Source of the DNA: Bacillus paramycoides
GTDB taxonomy: Bacteria; Bacillota; Bacilli; Bacillales; Bacillaceae_G
Direction: 5' to 3'
Assembly (NCBI RefSeq): GCF_001884235.1
Contig: NZ_MAOI01000073.1
Location: forward strand, 1 to 64,000
DNA: 64,000 bases
Below the pieces are notes generated by a model, which saw nothing but the letters and a program-made list of their open reading frames with translations, made no database searches and had not been told where the DNA came from. Both the position numbers and the translations under genes were made by a program. Shown here piece after piece: positions 33,648 to 42,046 of this stretch; position 1 is the stretch's first letter, and every line of letters begins with the position of its first letter.

Positions 33648-34643
33648 TTACGCAAATAGAGACGTATTCGCATATAAAGCTGGTGAACCACCTGAATGTA
33701 CGAATAAAATGTTGTCCTCTTTATTAAATTTACCTTTTCTAATTAAGTCGATTAGTCCCGCTACTGCTTTACCTGTATAAACTGGATCAAGTAAAATACC
33801 TTCTGTTTTCGCGAGCAACTGTACGGCTTCAACCATTTCTGGCGTTGGTAAAGCGTAACCTGGTCCTACATATTCATCAAAGCATGTAACTGCTTCGCGC
33901 GGAATAAAGTTTGGAATACCAACGTGAGCTGAAGTTTCGTCTACAAGTTTTGCTACTTTCTCTTCTTGTTCCGCTTTTCCTCTACTTACATTTATCCCGA
34001 TTACAGGTATTTTACTTTGTGTTCCAGAAAAACCAGTAATTAAACCTGCATGCATACCAGCGCTACCACTTACACAAACAACTGAACTGAAATCAATTCC
34101 TTGCTCAAATGATTGCGCCATAATTTCTTGCGCACAAGCAATGTACCCCATTGCGCCAGTAGGATTTGATCCACCAACTGGAATTACGTACGGTGTATTC
34201 CCTTTTTCACTTACTTCTTTCGCTACTTTATGCATTTCTTCCATAAGGTCTGTTCCGCTCGGTACAACAATTACGTTTTCAGCACCTAATAAGTGATATA
34301 AAAAATAGTTTCCGTTAAAGTCTGGCTTTTCTTCTGGCTCAAGCCCTTCTTCTAATACAAGGATACATTTCATTTTTTCTTTTACCGCAGCTGCAAGTGT
34401 TAGACGGCAATGGTTTGACTGGATGCCACCTGCTGTAATTAACGTATCTGCACCTTTTTCCTGTGCATCCGCAACTAAAAATTCTAACTTTCTCGTCTTA
34501 TTACCGCCTGCTGTTAAACCAAGTAAATCATCTCGTTTAAAATAAATAGTCGGTCCACCAAGTGCTTCAGAAAAATTGTTTAACTTTTCAATTGGTGTAT
34601 ATGATTCTGTATATTTTTTTCTCGGGAATTTAGCTAAATTCAT
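33648..34643 (-). CDS. dcyD: D-cysteine desulfhydrase (PLP-dependent, ACC-deaminase family)
   Basis: Splits D-cysteine to pyruvate, H2S and ammonia; the family also contains 1-aminocyclopropane-1-carboxylate deaminase. The 331 residues include AGGNKTRKLEFL with the PLP-binding Lys49, GGIQSNHCRLT (~73-83), and the phosphate-binding VCVSGSAGMHAGL (~190). The C-terminal VHSGGSPALYA is typical of DcyD/ACC deaminase. ATG at 34643 is seven bases after AGGAGC, better than TTG at 34646. Not in an operon. D-cysteine versus ACC is chosen from the usual annotation of Bacillus copies, not proven. Confidence 0.85.
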   Translation of the reverse strand: MNLAKFPRKKYTESYTPIEKLNNFSEALGGPTIYFKRDDLLGLTAGGNKTRKLEFLVADAQEKGADTLITAGGIQSNHCRLTLAAAVKEKMKCILVLEEGLEPEEKPDFNGNYFLYHLLGAENVIVVPSGTDLMEEMHKVAKEVSEKGNTPYVIPVGGSNPTGAMGYIACAQEIMAQSFEQGIDFSSVVCVSGSAGMHAGLITGFSGTQSKIPVIGINVSRGKAEQEEKVAKLVDETSAHVGIPNFIPREAVTCFDEYVGPGYALPTPEMVEAVQLLAKTEGILLDPVYTGKAVAGLIDLIRKGKFNKEDNILFVHSGGSPALYANTSLFA

Positions 34644-34732
34644 CAATAACGCTCCTTTTATACTCTTTCACAGTAAATGTAACCATACTATTATTACATG
34701 GAAAAATGATGAAGTCACCTTTCCTGTTTAAA

Positions 34733-34845
34733 AATATATCGTTCGTAGCTTGAAATATATCAACGATTTTCTCAATATATCGTTCGTAACTCGAAATATA
34801 TCAACGATTTTCTTAACATATCGATTTATCGACAATAAACAACAA
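34733..34845. repeat. 41-bp tandem repeat, AATATATCG..CGATTTTC unit
   Basis: Two units of 41 bases (34733-34773 and 34774-34814), each beginning AATATATCGTTCGTA and containing GAAATATATCAACGATTTTC, followed by AACATATCGATTTATCGACAA. A related copy is at 41909-41998. No coding role seen; sits upstream of dcyD and 3' of the next methyltransferase. Confidence 0.7.
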
Positions 34846-34911
34846 ACAGAAACCAATTTCTCATCAATCAAAAAGAGACATAGAGATTTCTCTCCATGCC
34901 TACTTAGTTTT

Positions 34912-35826
34912 CTACCTCTTCACCGCATGAACATAATGCACCGTCTCAAAAGCTTCTAAATAATCGTTTCGTCCCTCAAAATATAATTTATTAATGTCCT
35001 CTGGTGATAAGTGCTCATAAATGAGTAAGCCCGATTTCTCTAACAGTGCTTCCATTTCTCCGTAAGAAAAACATGATTTCATCGGCTCTCCGCCTACCTC
35101 TGCCATTTTCACCATGTTTTCAACTCGATTGGACAACCCTTTTTCCGTAAATAAGTTTTCATCAGGGTAATCGAAAACGATAGAACTCCCTGCTGGAACC
35201 ATCGCAAATAAACAGTCTATTAAACTAGAAAGTTCCTCTTTCGTTAAGTAATAAGTAACACCTAAAAGACTAAAGAAAGTCTTCTTATTTTCAAATCCTT
35301 CATTTACTAATTCTTGCTTAGAGCAGCCCTTAGTGAAATCCATCGAAACAAAATGAAGATTATTTGGAACTTCAAGTTCTGCTTCTTTCACTCTTTGCTT
35401 CTTAAACTCCTGCGTAGAAGGATGATCCACTTCAAATATTTCAATACTGTTTTCTAATTCTCGGTGTCTGAAACTGAAAGTGTCCAGCCCTGCACCAAGT
35501 ATGACGTATTGTTTTGCTCCTAGTGTAACTTCATGTAACAGTACTCTTTCACAATATGCCGCACGTGCCAAAGGTGTTGGTGACAACTGAACTTGTGTAA
35601 TCCATTTTAATATTTCTTTCGGATTGTCTTGAAACCGCTCTGCAATGTCTTTGTTGAAAAAATGTATCCCTTGAACCATGTTCATTTCAATATCCTTACG
35701 TTCTTTTTTTGAAATGAAATCTTTAGCTACATAATCATCAAAAATTTTAGGGGTATCAAACTCACTATGATACGCCCTTCCGAAAGCTGATACTAACGAC
35801 GTTATACTTGCTTCACCTTTTTTCAC
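34912..35826 (-). CDS. SAM-dependent methyltransferase, LCM/TIGR00027 type
   Basis: A ~304-residue methyltransferase of the leucine-carboxyl-methyltransferase-like group. It has ARAAYCERVLL (~82), QYVILGAGLDTFSFRH (~103-118, SAM-binding motif) and EIFEVDHPSTQEFKKQRV (~128-145), followed by FVSMDF and FFSLLGVTYYL. Start uncertain: GTG at 35826 has AAGGAG nine bases upstream; ATGs at 35832 and 35844 and GTG at 35850 are alternatives. Bacterial members methylate unknown small molecules or polyketides. A strong sigma-A promoter and a terminator-like hairpin precede it. Confidence 0.8.
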   Translation of the reverse strand: MKKGEASITSLVSAFGRAYHSEFDTPKIFDDYVAKDFISKKERKDIEMNMVQGIHFFNKDIAERFQDNPKEILKWITQVQLSPTPLARAAYCERVLLHEVTLGAKQYVILGAGLDTFSFRHRELENSIEIFEVDHPSTQEFKKQRVKEAELEVPNNLHFVSMDFTKGCSKQELVNEGFENKKTFFSLLGVTYYLTKEELSSLIDCLFAMVPAGSSIVFDYPDENLFTEKGLSNRVENMVKMAEVGGEPMKSCFSYGEMEALLEKSGLLIYEHLSPEDINKLYFEGRNDYLEAFETVHYVHAVKR

Positions 35827-35857
35827 ACACATACACTCCTTCATTTTCACAACAAAA

Positions 35858-35887
35858 ATAGGGTTCCCCTGGCCAGGAGAACCCTAT
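35858..35887 (-). promoter_or_regulatory. Leader terminator / putative attenuator
   Basis: ATAGGGTTC pairs with GAACCCTAT, continued by CCTGG / CCAGG, to make a GC-rich stem; the minus strand then reads TTTTTG. It lies between the promoter (35914-35942) and the ribosome site of the methyltransferase, so it would stop most transcripts unless disrupted. Confidence 0.6.
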
Positions 35888-35913
35888 TATACACCTTATT
35901 TTTATATTGGTAA

Positions 35914-35942
35914 ATTATAGCGTAAATAAGTTTTTTTGTCAA
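35914..35942 (-). promoter_or_regulatory. Sigma-A promoter of the LCM-type methyltransferase
   Basis: On the minus strand TTGACA (35942-35937), 17 bases, then TATAAT (35919-35914): a full consensus promoter. Confidence 0.85.
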
Positions 35943-36045
35943 GTTTTCAGCCCGCCACCACTCCAACAATTTGCATATTCTCTAGCAGGAAGATTTCATC
36001 CTACACAGAATATTCCTGCTTATAACAATATAAATGGAGGCCATT

Positions 36046-36627
36046 ATGAAAAGATTAGTCATTATTACAGTAGGAAAAACACACAGCGGGAAAACTACAT
36101 TTGCAAGAGAACTAGAAAAAGAGTTACCTAACTCTTTCGTTATGGATCAAGACAACCAAGCTGAATTTATTAACTCATATTATGAAAAATTGCAGCCAAT
36201 AGAAGGACCGAATACATTGAAGCATGGTCTTTCAAAATTCATTGTTGATTATGCAAAAGAGTATACAAATTTACACCTTATTATTTGCAACTCAAATAGA
36301 AGCCGAAATGGAAGAATGTATTTGCTGAATGAATTGTTTAGGAAAGAAGATTATGTGCGCATATTAATTCATTTTGCTATTCCAGATGATGTACTTTATG
36401 AAAGAGTGAATCGAAGCAAACGAAATACAAATATTTTTAGAGGTAACTATTCCAGTTTCAAAGAAGTGCTTAATCGTCAACAGGATGAATCACTGCATGA
36501 GGATGTAGTAGATCCTGTTGAAAATGAAGCCGATTATTTGTTTGTTATTCGCAATAGTAAGGATGTAAACTCTACTATAGAAGAAATTGTTCATCTTGCT
36601 GAAGATTTGTCCCCTCCCTCAAAATAA
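36046..36627 (+). CDS. P-loop ATPase / kinase-like protein
   Basis: A 193-residue protein beginning MKRLVIITVGKTHSGKTTFA, with Walker A GKTHSGKTT (residues 10-18). The layout (AAA_33-type, one P-loop, NRSRNGRMYLLN ~86, ADYLFVIRNS ~168) resembles small nucleotide or antibiotic kinases of unknown substrate. It has GGAGG five bases before the ATG at 36046; the upstream ATG at 36034 has none. Monocistronic, between the methyltransferase promoter and the LPxTG gene. Confidence 0.75.
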   Translation: MKRLVIITVGKTHSGKTTFARELEKELPNSFVMDQDNQAEFINSYYEKLQPIEGPNTLKHGLSKFIVDYAKEYTNLHLIICNSNRSRNGRMYLLNELFRKEDYVRILIHFAIPDDVLYERVNRSKRNTNIFRGNYSSFKEVLNRQQDESLHEDVVDPVENEADYLFVIRNSKDVNSTIEEIVHLAEDLSPPSK

Positions 36628-36777
36628 TAGATTTAAAAAATTAGATAATCATAGATTATTATGCAAATACTTCCTCTTGGCGTCGCACATGGTATATAAT
36701 GATAAAATAATCTACTTCTATATGCTCAAGTTTACACAAAAAAGCTCACGCATATGAAAGAAAAGAGGTACAAAAAT

Positions 36778-37896
36778 ATGAAAACAAAACAAACGATTGC
36801 TGCGTCTACACTAGCTTTAGCAATGATTGCTGGCTCTAACTCAGCTCATGCGGAAGTAAATGATACTACTGCTCAGCAAAGTACTGGAGATCGATTAGCT
36901 GAAATTAAGCAACATAGACAAGAGTTAGATGCAAAACTTCAGCAACACAAAGAAAATGTGGATCAAACGTTAAATGAACTTAACCAAGTTAAGAAAAATG
37001 CTGATGAAAAAGTAAACGAAATTAAGCAGCATAAACAAGTTGCTGATGAAAAAATCGGCGAAATTAAACAACATAAACAAGAGTTAGATGCAAAACTTCA
37101 GCAAGACAAACAAATCGCCGATGAGAAAATCGCTGAAATTAAAGAGCATAAAAAACAAGTAGATGACAAAGTTGCTGAAATTAAAGAGCATAAGCAAAAT
37201 ATCGATGACAAGGTTAATGAACTTAAAGATCATAAACAAACAGTCGATGAAAAAGTGAATGAAATTAAGCAGCATAAAGAGAACATCGATCAGAAGGTTA
37301 ATGAACTTAAGGAAGTAAAAAAACAGGTAGATGAAAAATTAGCTGAGTTAAAGAAAGCGAAACAAACTGCTGAGGAGAAACTTGCTGAGCTAAAAGAAAA
37401 TAAGCCGAATACTGGTAACACGTTAGAGGAACTTAAGAAAATTAAACAAAATTTAGATAGTCTTTCATCTAACTTAGAACTAGCTAAACAAGATGTAAAA
37501 AATAAACTAGCTGAGTTACAAGAGGCTAGACAGAACTTAATAAATAAATTGAACGAAATTAAGCAATCAAAACAAACTGTTTCAGATGATTTAACACAGA
37601 AAAAACAAGACTTAGATATCAAAATAAACGATTTTAAACATACTGAGAAAAAAATTGACGACAAATTAGCTGAGTTACATACAACGAAGCAAAATGTAGA
37701 TAACAAAATTAATGAAGTATCACAATCGAAACAAACAGAGACAAATACTGGTACTACAAATGCAAACAATAACACTAGAGAACTTCCTAAAGCTGGTAGT
37801 GAACAATCAAGTAACGTGCCACTAGGAATGTTATCCATCATTGGTGGACTTTTATTATTAACACGCAATAAAATTAAAATGTTTTTCTCAAAATAA
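36778..37896 (+). CDS. Cell-wall-anchored coiled-coil repeat protein (LPxTG-like)
   Basis: A 372-residue surface protein. Signal peptide at 1-26 (MKTKQTIAASTLALAMIAGS, cleavage after SAHA). Residues ~45-325 form a long charged coiled coil made of about twenty 14-residue repeats of the type KVNEIKQHKQNIDE, in both 'HKQ' and 'KKA' variants, two heptads per repeat. The sorting signal is LPKAG near residue 336, then a hydrophobic stretch (NVPLGMLSIIGGLLLL) and basic tail, recognised by a sortase. ATG at 36778 has GAGGT upstream. Probably an extended wall protein; receptor unknown. High repeat identity makes copy number variable. Confidence 0.88.
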   Translation: MKTKQTIAASTLALAMIAGSNSAHAEVNDTTAQQSTGDRLAEIKQHRQELDAKLQQHKENVDQTLNELNQVKKNADEKVNEIKQHKQVADEKIGEIKQHKQELDAKLQQDKQIADEKIAEIKEHKKQVDDKVAEIKEHKQNIDDKVNELKDHKQTVDEKVNEIKQHKENIDQKVNELKEVKKQVDEKLAELKKAKQTAEEKLAELKENKPNTGNTLEELKKIKQNLDSLSSNLELAKQDVKNKLAELQEARQNLINKLNEIKQSKQTVSDDLTQKKQDLDIKINDFKHTEKKIDDKLAELHTTKQNVDNKINEVSQSKQTETNTGTTNANNNTRELPKAGSEQSSNVPLGMLSIIGGLLLLTRNKIKMFFSK

Positions 37897-37927
37897 AGCA
37901 ATTATAACTATTTTAAAATAATCTATG

Positions 37928-37967
37928 AAAATGACAACCGCACATTTATGTACGGTTGTCATTTTTT
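37928..37967. terminator. Terminator shared by the LPxTG gene and hrtA
   Basis: AATGACAACCG pairs with CGGTTGTCATT around a 12-base loop; TTTTTT follows on the plus strand and TTTTC on the minus strand. It separates the converging genes. Confidence 0.85.
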
Positions 37968-37981
37968 CTTTGTATTAACTT

Positions 37982-38653
37982 TTATATTAACTGTCCATCT
38001 CTAAGCGTCAATATACGATCACATACATCAAGCATTCTTTCATCATGCGTAATCATAATTGCTGCTTTTTGGCTTTCTTTCACTTCACGTTTCATCATTT
38101 CAACGACTTCACGTGCGCGTTTTGAATCTAAGCTTGCAGTTGGTTCATCAGCTAATATTAAATCTGGGTTGTTCATGAAAGCACGAGCGATTGCTACCCT
38201 TTGTTTTTCTCCACCAGATAGTTGATTTGGATAATGTTTTTTTCTTTCTCCTAATCCAAATGCCGCTAATAAATGATCCGCGCGCTTTTCTGATTCTTGT
38301 TTACTTTCTTTTTTTAGCTTTGCAATGTAAAGCAATTGTTCTTTTACATTTAAATATGGAACAAGGTTTGCGAATTGGAAAATGAAGCCGATTTTTTTCA
38401 AACGAATGTCTGTCATTTCCTTTTCTGATAACTTCGTAATATTTTGCTCACGAATGTAAATATCCCCTTTTGAAGGTGATAGTAATGCACCCGCGATTGA
38501 TAATAATGTACTTTTTCCTGATCCAGAAGGACCAACGATTCCGATAAACTCTCCAGCTTTCACATCAAGCGACATCGGATGAAGGGCTGTTACTTCAGTA
38601 TTCCCTTCTCCGTACACTTTACTTACTTTGTCTAATTTTAATAATGAAGTCAT
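37982..38653 (-). CDS. hrtA: Heme ABC exporter, ATP-binding subunit
   Basis: A 223-residue ABC ATPase. Walker A GPSGSGKST (~40), Q-loop FQFANLVPYL, signature LSGGEKQRVAIARA (~144), Walker B LILADEPTASLDS (~160), H-loop MITHDE. Together with the HrtB permease it extrudes toxic heme. Its start overlaps the last base of hrtB (38653), so the two are translationally coupled. Heme-specific rather than generic MacB/LolD function is assigned from the HssR box upstream of hrtB and the HssRS genes 3 kb away. Confidence 0.88.
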   Translation of the reverse strand: MTSLLKLDKVSKVYGEGNTEVTALHPMSLDVKAGEFIGIVGPSGSGKSTLLSIAGALLSPSKGDIYIREQNITKLSEKEMTDIRLKKIGFIFQFANLVPYLNVKEQLLYIAKLKKESKQESEKRADHLLAAFGLGERKKHYPNQLSGGEKQRVAIARAFMNNPDLILADEPTASLDSKRAREVVEMMKREVKESQKAAIMITHDERMLDVCDRILTLRDGQLI

Positions 38654-39717
38654 TACATCCCGCCTCCAATTGCTTCTAATGCATCAACTTTTAATACTTG
38701 GTATAACGAAATAAGTGTTCCTAAAATACTAATTACGATAAAGATTACTGCATATTGTGCAATCATCGGTGTTGTTAATAAGAACGGCATACCCGCTGGT
38801 AAGATTTGTTCCAATCCTTGTACAAGGACGATACTAATAATCATCGCAACAACTGATAAGAATAACGCCTGCACGACTAAGCTATTTGCTAAATAAGAGT
38901 TTTTCGTACCGATTGCTTTTAATACACCTAATTGCTGTGTTTTTTGTAGTGTAATTACGTAGAAGAATACACCGATTAGTAGCGCAGCGATAACAAGTAA
39001 GAATGCAATGATCATCGTTAATGTTCCTTGCTCTTCTTTAAATCCTGGAATGCTTTGTAATACTTCTTTTTTGTCGATAACATGTGCATTTTTAATTTCT
39101 TTATCTGTATTAAGCGCAATTGCACTATAATCTTTTTGGTTTGGTTGTGCGATATTTCCCCATACATCTTCATTTACATAAACGACTGGTGTATGGCTAA
39201 ACATTTGATCTTTCGTAAATCCAACGATTTTAAATTCTTTCTTTGAAACAGGATCGATAATTGTATCCCCAATATCGACTCCTTTTTCTTTAATTGATTC
39301 GTCAGCAACCATTTCGTTATTTGCTGTACCTAATTTCTCACCTTTTACAATTTTCGGTTCTAAAAATGAATCACGTTCACTTGAGAAAATAGCGACATCA
39401 ACTTTTTTCGAGCTATCTTTCTTTTCATAAGTTGAAACTTTCACGCGAAACGGAACTGCCTCTTTCTCGCCTACTTGATTTACTACGTTATCTACATCGT
39501 CTTTCTTAATTTGTGAACGAAGTAATTTATTTTCCGCATCATCCGCTAATACAAATTTATTTGCCTCCATATTTTGAATGGACGAAGCATTATCATATGA
39601 TAATCCATTTGCTAATCCTGAAATGACAAGGACTAAAAATGATAATAAAACCATAATGAGTCCGATTAATCCGTATCTTAATTTTGATTGTTTTAATTCA
39701 CGCAGAGCTAAAAACAT
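38653..39717 (-). CDS. hrtB: Heme ABC exporter, permease subunit
   Basis: A 354-residue MacB/FtsX-type permease: one N-terminal helix (YGLIGLIMVLLSFLVLVISGLANGL, ~15-39), a large extracytoplasmic domain (~40-230) and three C-terminal helices (MIIAFLLVIAALLIGVFFYVI onward). It resembles S. aureus HrtB in size and in the opening MFLALRELKQSKLRY. ATG at 39717 is eight bases after AGGAG. An HssR-box direct repeat lies 49 bases upstream (39766-39785), so the hrtBA operon is induced by heme via HssRS. Confidence 0.88.
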   Translation of the reverse strand: MFLALRELKQSKLRYGLIGLIMVLLSFLVLVISGLANGLSYDNASSIQNMEANKFVLADDAENKLLRSQIKKDDVDNVVNQVGEKEAVPFRVKVSTYEKKDSSKKVDVAIFSSERDSFLEPKIVKGEKLGTANNEMVADESIKEKGVDIGDTIIDPVSKKEFKIVGFTKDQMFSHTPVVYVNEDVWGNIAQPNQKDYSAIALNTDKEIKNAHVIDKKEVLQSIPGFKEEQGTLTMIIAFLLVIAALLIGVFFYVITLQKTQQLGVLKAIGTKNSYLANSLVVQALFLSVVAMIISIVLVQGLEQILPAGMPFLLTTPMIAQYAVIFIVISILGTLISLYQVLKVDALEAIGGGM

Positions 39718-39765
39718 TTCGCTCGCTCCTTCCTCTTTCTTTCTATGCACCTATCATAAAAAAGA

Positions 39766-39785
39766 AATATGAACGGAATATGAAC
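39766..39785 (-). promoter_or_regulatory. HssR-binding direct repeat upstream of hrtBA
   Basis: On the minus strand GTTCATATT, CC, GTTCATATT: two perfect copies of the nine-base half-site with a two-base gap, matching the HssR target described upstream of hrtA in S. aureus and B. anthracis. It is located ahead of hrtB. Confidence 0.88.
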
Positions 39786-39901
39786 AGAAGATTACAGAGT
39801 AAAGATTAAATTTTCAGAAAGTATTGAAAATACCTAAAATCCTTGATACAATTCAGTCAAATAATATTGACCGAGTAATTTAATTTGAGGAGTTGATCAT
39901 T

Positions 39902-40525
39902 TTGAAGCCCATGTTAACACTAACTACTTATAGCCAACTAAAAGCAATAAGCGATCCACTACGTGTCGAAATGATGATGCGTCTATGCGAACGTCCTTAT
40001 ACAGGACAACTATTATCTGAGAAATTCGGCATTCCAAGGGCGAAAATCCATTATCATTTAAAAGAATTAGAAAAGAATGGTTTTATAGAAATTGTTTATA
40101 CAGAAGAAAAGAATGGCATCGTTCAAAAGTTTTATCAATCTGTCGCTAGAGGCTTCACCCCTGCCGCGGACCTATTACCTCATTTAGAAATATTAAGCGA
40201 ATCAGGTCGCCAAATCTTTTTACAAATGACAGAAAGAACGAAAAGCCATATTCTCGCTGCACCAGAAGAAGCTTTTACATTACGAAAAGTAAGCGAAGAC
40301 CCAGCTGAGTGGAATTACGTTTCATCCTGCTGGGAGTTTGATGCCACGCCAGAACAATTTCAAGTGTGGGTGAAAAAGTTTCATGAATTAATGTATGAAT
40401 TAAACGAAATCACAAAAGGTGCAGATAAAGATCCAAATAGTAAATCTTATTACATTTCTACTACTGCACTACAAATCGACGAACGAGCAATGCAGCGATT
40501 TGTTAAAAAAGAAGAAAAATCGTAA
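39902..40525 (+). CDS. ArsR-like (HTH_20) transcriptional regulator
   Basis: A ~207-residue winged-helix regulator: HTH in residues ~10-75 (SQLKAISDPLRVEMMMRLCERPYTGQLLSEKFGIPRAKIHYHLKELEKNGFIEIV) and a ~130-residue C-terminal domain. This two-part form is common beside MFS pumps. The TTG at 39902 has GAGGAG nine bases upstream; TTG at 39893 or ATG at 39911 are alternatives. It is followed after 70 bases by an MFS gene, which it probably controls. No metal-binding Cys pair is seen, so ligand is unlikely to be a metal. Confidence 0.82.
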   Translation: MKPMLTLTTYSQLKAISDPLRVEMMMRLCERPYTGQLLSEKFGIPRAKIHYHLKELEKNGFIEIVYTEEKNGIVQKFYQSVARGFTPAADLLPHLEILSESGRQIFLQMTERTKSHILAAPEEAFTLRKVSEDPAEWNYVSSCWEFDATPEQFQVWVKKFHELMYELNEITKGADKDPNSKSYYISTTALQIDERAMQRFVKKEEKS

Positions 40526-40594
40526 TACGATTTTTTTTATACTAACGGTCAATTTTATTTTACCGAATAAATTTATTATAAAGGAGTAGATAAA

Positions 40595-41878
40595 GTGGAC
40601 GTATTAAAGAACCGGAATTTCCTCTTACTATTTTTAGGGAGAATTTTTACAAACATAGGAGATAGTTTGTATTATGTAGCCGCGATGTGGCTCGTATATA
40701 AACTTAGTGGCAATCCTTTTTATTCTGGATTAGCTGGTTTTCTTACGTTATTACCTTCTGCATTACAATTTCTTACTGGGCCGTTTGTTGATAGATGGTC
40801 GATAAAAAACACACTCGTAATGACACAAATTTTACAATGCATTCTTATATTAATCATCCCTATTACACACTACTTCAATCTACTAACAGTTCAACTACTA
40901 CTCATCATTATGCCAATCGTAGCCTTTATCGAACAATTCGCCTATCCCGCACAGTCAAAAGCTTTACCTCTTCTACTGAATAAAACACAATTATTAAAAG
41001 GAAATTCACTCTTCTCGTTTGCTTATCAAGGCATTGATTTAATTTGCACGACTCTTTCAGGAATATTAGTAGCACTACTTGGCGCAATCACTTTATATGT
41101 GATCGATTCTTTCACATTCGCGATTACTGCGCTTTTATTTATCTCGTTGAAATTACCAAAACAAGCAGAAACCAATACAGACCTCTCTTCTGAAGACAAT
41201 ACATCATTTTCGGTTAAGCAATATTTCTCTGAATTAAAAGAAGGCTTTTCAATCGTCTTTCGTTCTTTAATGAGAGTATTCTTAATCGGTTCCATTGTCG
41301 CTAATTTTTCAATCGGTATGACGATGGCGATACTCCCTTCTTTCGCTGATTCTTTAGGGGGTGTGAAATTATACGGCTTCTTTTTAGCCGCTATATCAGC
41401 CGGTAGTTTAATTGGAGCACTATTCAGTTCATGGGTTGGTAAACGTAATGTTGGCCGTGTCTCTATTATTAGCTTTGCGGCTGGCGCTTTCTTTTGGTTT
41501 CTTTCTACGATTGTACCGTTTCAATGGTTATCTATTTTTTTATTCGGCTTAGCTTGGATACCAATTGGTGCGATCAACGTGTTATTTGCGACGATTAGTC
41601 AAATGGCAACTCCAAATCAATATCTTGGACGCATCAATTCAGTCATGCGAAGTATGGGTACAATCGCTATGCCGTTTGGTTCTTTAATTGGTGGATATAC
41701 TGCAAATGTCTATAGTAGCCAACTCATTTTCGCACTCGCTAGCATCGGTATTTTATTTATTTCTATAGTATGGCTACTTCATCCGAAATTACGTTCATTA
41801 CCGAAAGCTAATGAAATTACAGCGGATACTTTTGGGGTTCGATTTAAGGAAGAACGTGCGAAGGATGCAGCTTTATAA
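40595..41878 (+). CDS. MFS transporter (macrolide-efflux-like)
   Basis: A 427-residue membrane protein with 12 predicted helices. Its start FLLLFLGRIFTNIGDSLYYVAAMWLVYKLSGNPFYSGLAGFLTLLP is typical of the MFS_3 group that includes MefA-type macrolide pumps, and the central loop LKGNSLFSFAYQGIDLICTTLSGILVALLG matches too. The GTG start at 40595 is eight bases after AAGGAG. Operon with the ArsR-like regulator. Substrate undetermined. Confidence 0.85.
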   Translation: MDVLKNRNFLLLFLGRIFTNIGDSLYYVAAMWLVYKLSGNPFYSGLAGFLTLLPSALQFLTGPFVDRWSIKNTLVMTQILQCILILIIPITHYFNLLTVQLLLIIMPIVAFIEQFAYPAQSKALPLLLNKTQLLKGNSLFSFAYQGIDLICTTLSGILVALLGAITLYVIDSFTFAITALLFISLKLPKQAETNTDLSSEDNTSFSVKQYFSELKEGFSIVFRSLMRVFLIGSIVANFSIGMTMAILPSFADSLGGVKLYGFFLAAISAGSLIGALFSSWVGKRNVGRVSIISFAAGAFFWFLSTIVPFQWLSIFLFGLAWIPIGAINVLFATISQMATPNQYLGRINSVMRSMGTIAMPFGSLIGGYTANVYSSQLIFALASIGILFISIVWLLHPKLRSLPKANEITADTFGVRFKEERAKDAAL

Positions 41879-41908
41879 CAAAAAGAAAAGAGTATCTAAT
41901 CAGGAAAT

Positions 41909-41998
41909 GAAATTATATCGGCGATTTTTGAAATATATCGACCGTAACTCAATTTATATCAGCGATTTTTCGATTATACCGATTTACCGACAAAAACG
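41909..41998. repeat. Copy of the AATATATCG..CGATTTTC repeat
   Basis: Contains GAAATATATCGACCGTAACTC, ATATCAGCGATTTTTC and ATACCGATTTACCGACAA, aligned with the repeat at 34733-34845. Lies between the 3' ends of the MFS and hssS genes. Confidence 0.65.
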
Positions 41999-42009
41999 AC
42001 AACAAAAAA

Positions 42010-42038
42010 GAAGAGGCAGTTCCAAAAACAGCCTCTTC
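42010..42038. terminator. Terminator between MFS gene and hssS
   Basis: GAAGAGGC / GCCTCTTC around a 13-base loop; TTTTTT on the minus strand after hssS, CTTTTC on the plus strand. Confidence 0.75.
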
Positions 42039-42046
42039 CTTTTCAT

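Noticed and set aside
34733-34845. Tandem repeat considered as a CRISPR array
   Set aside because: Only two units, repeats directly contiguous without unique spacers, no cas genes.
37290-37901. 203-codon minus-strand frame opposite the LPxTG gene
   Set aside because: Arises from the repetitive codons of the coiled-coil gene; Ser/Phe/Cys-rich translation and no ribosome site.
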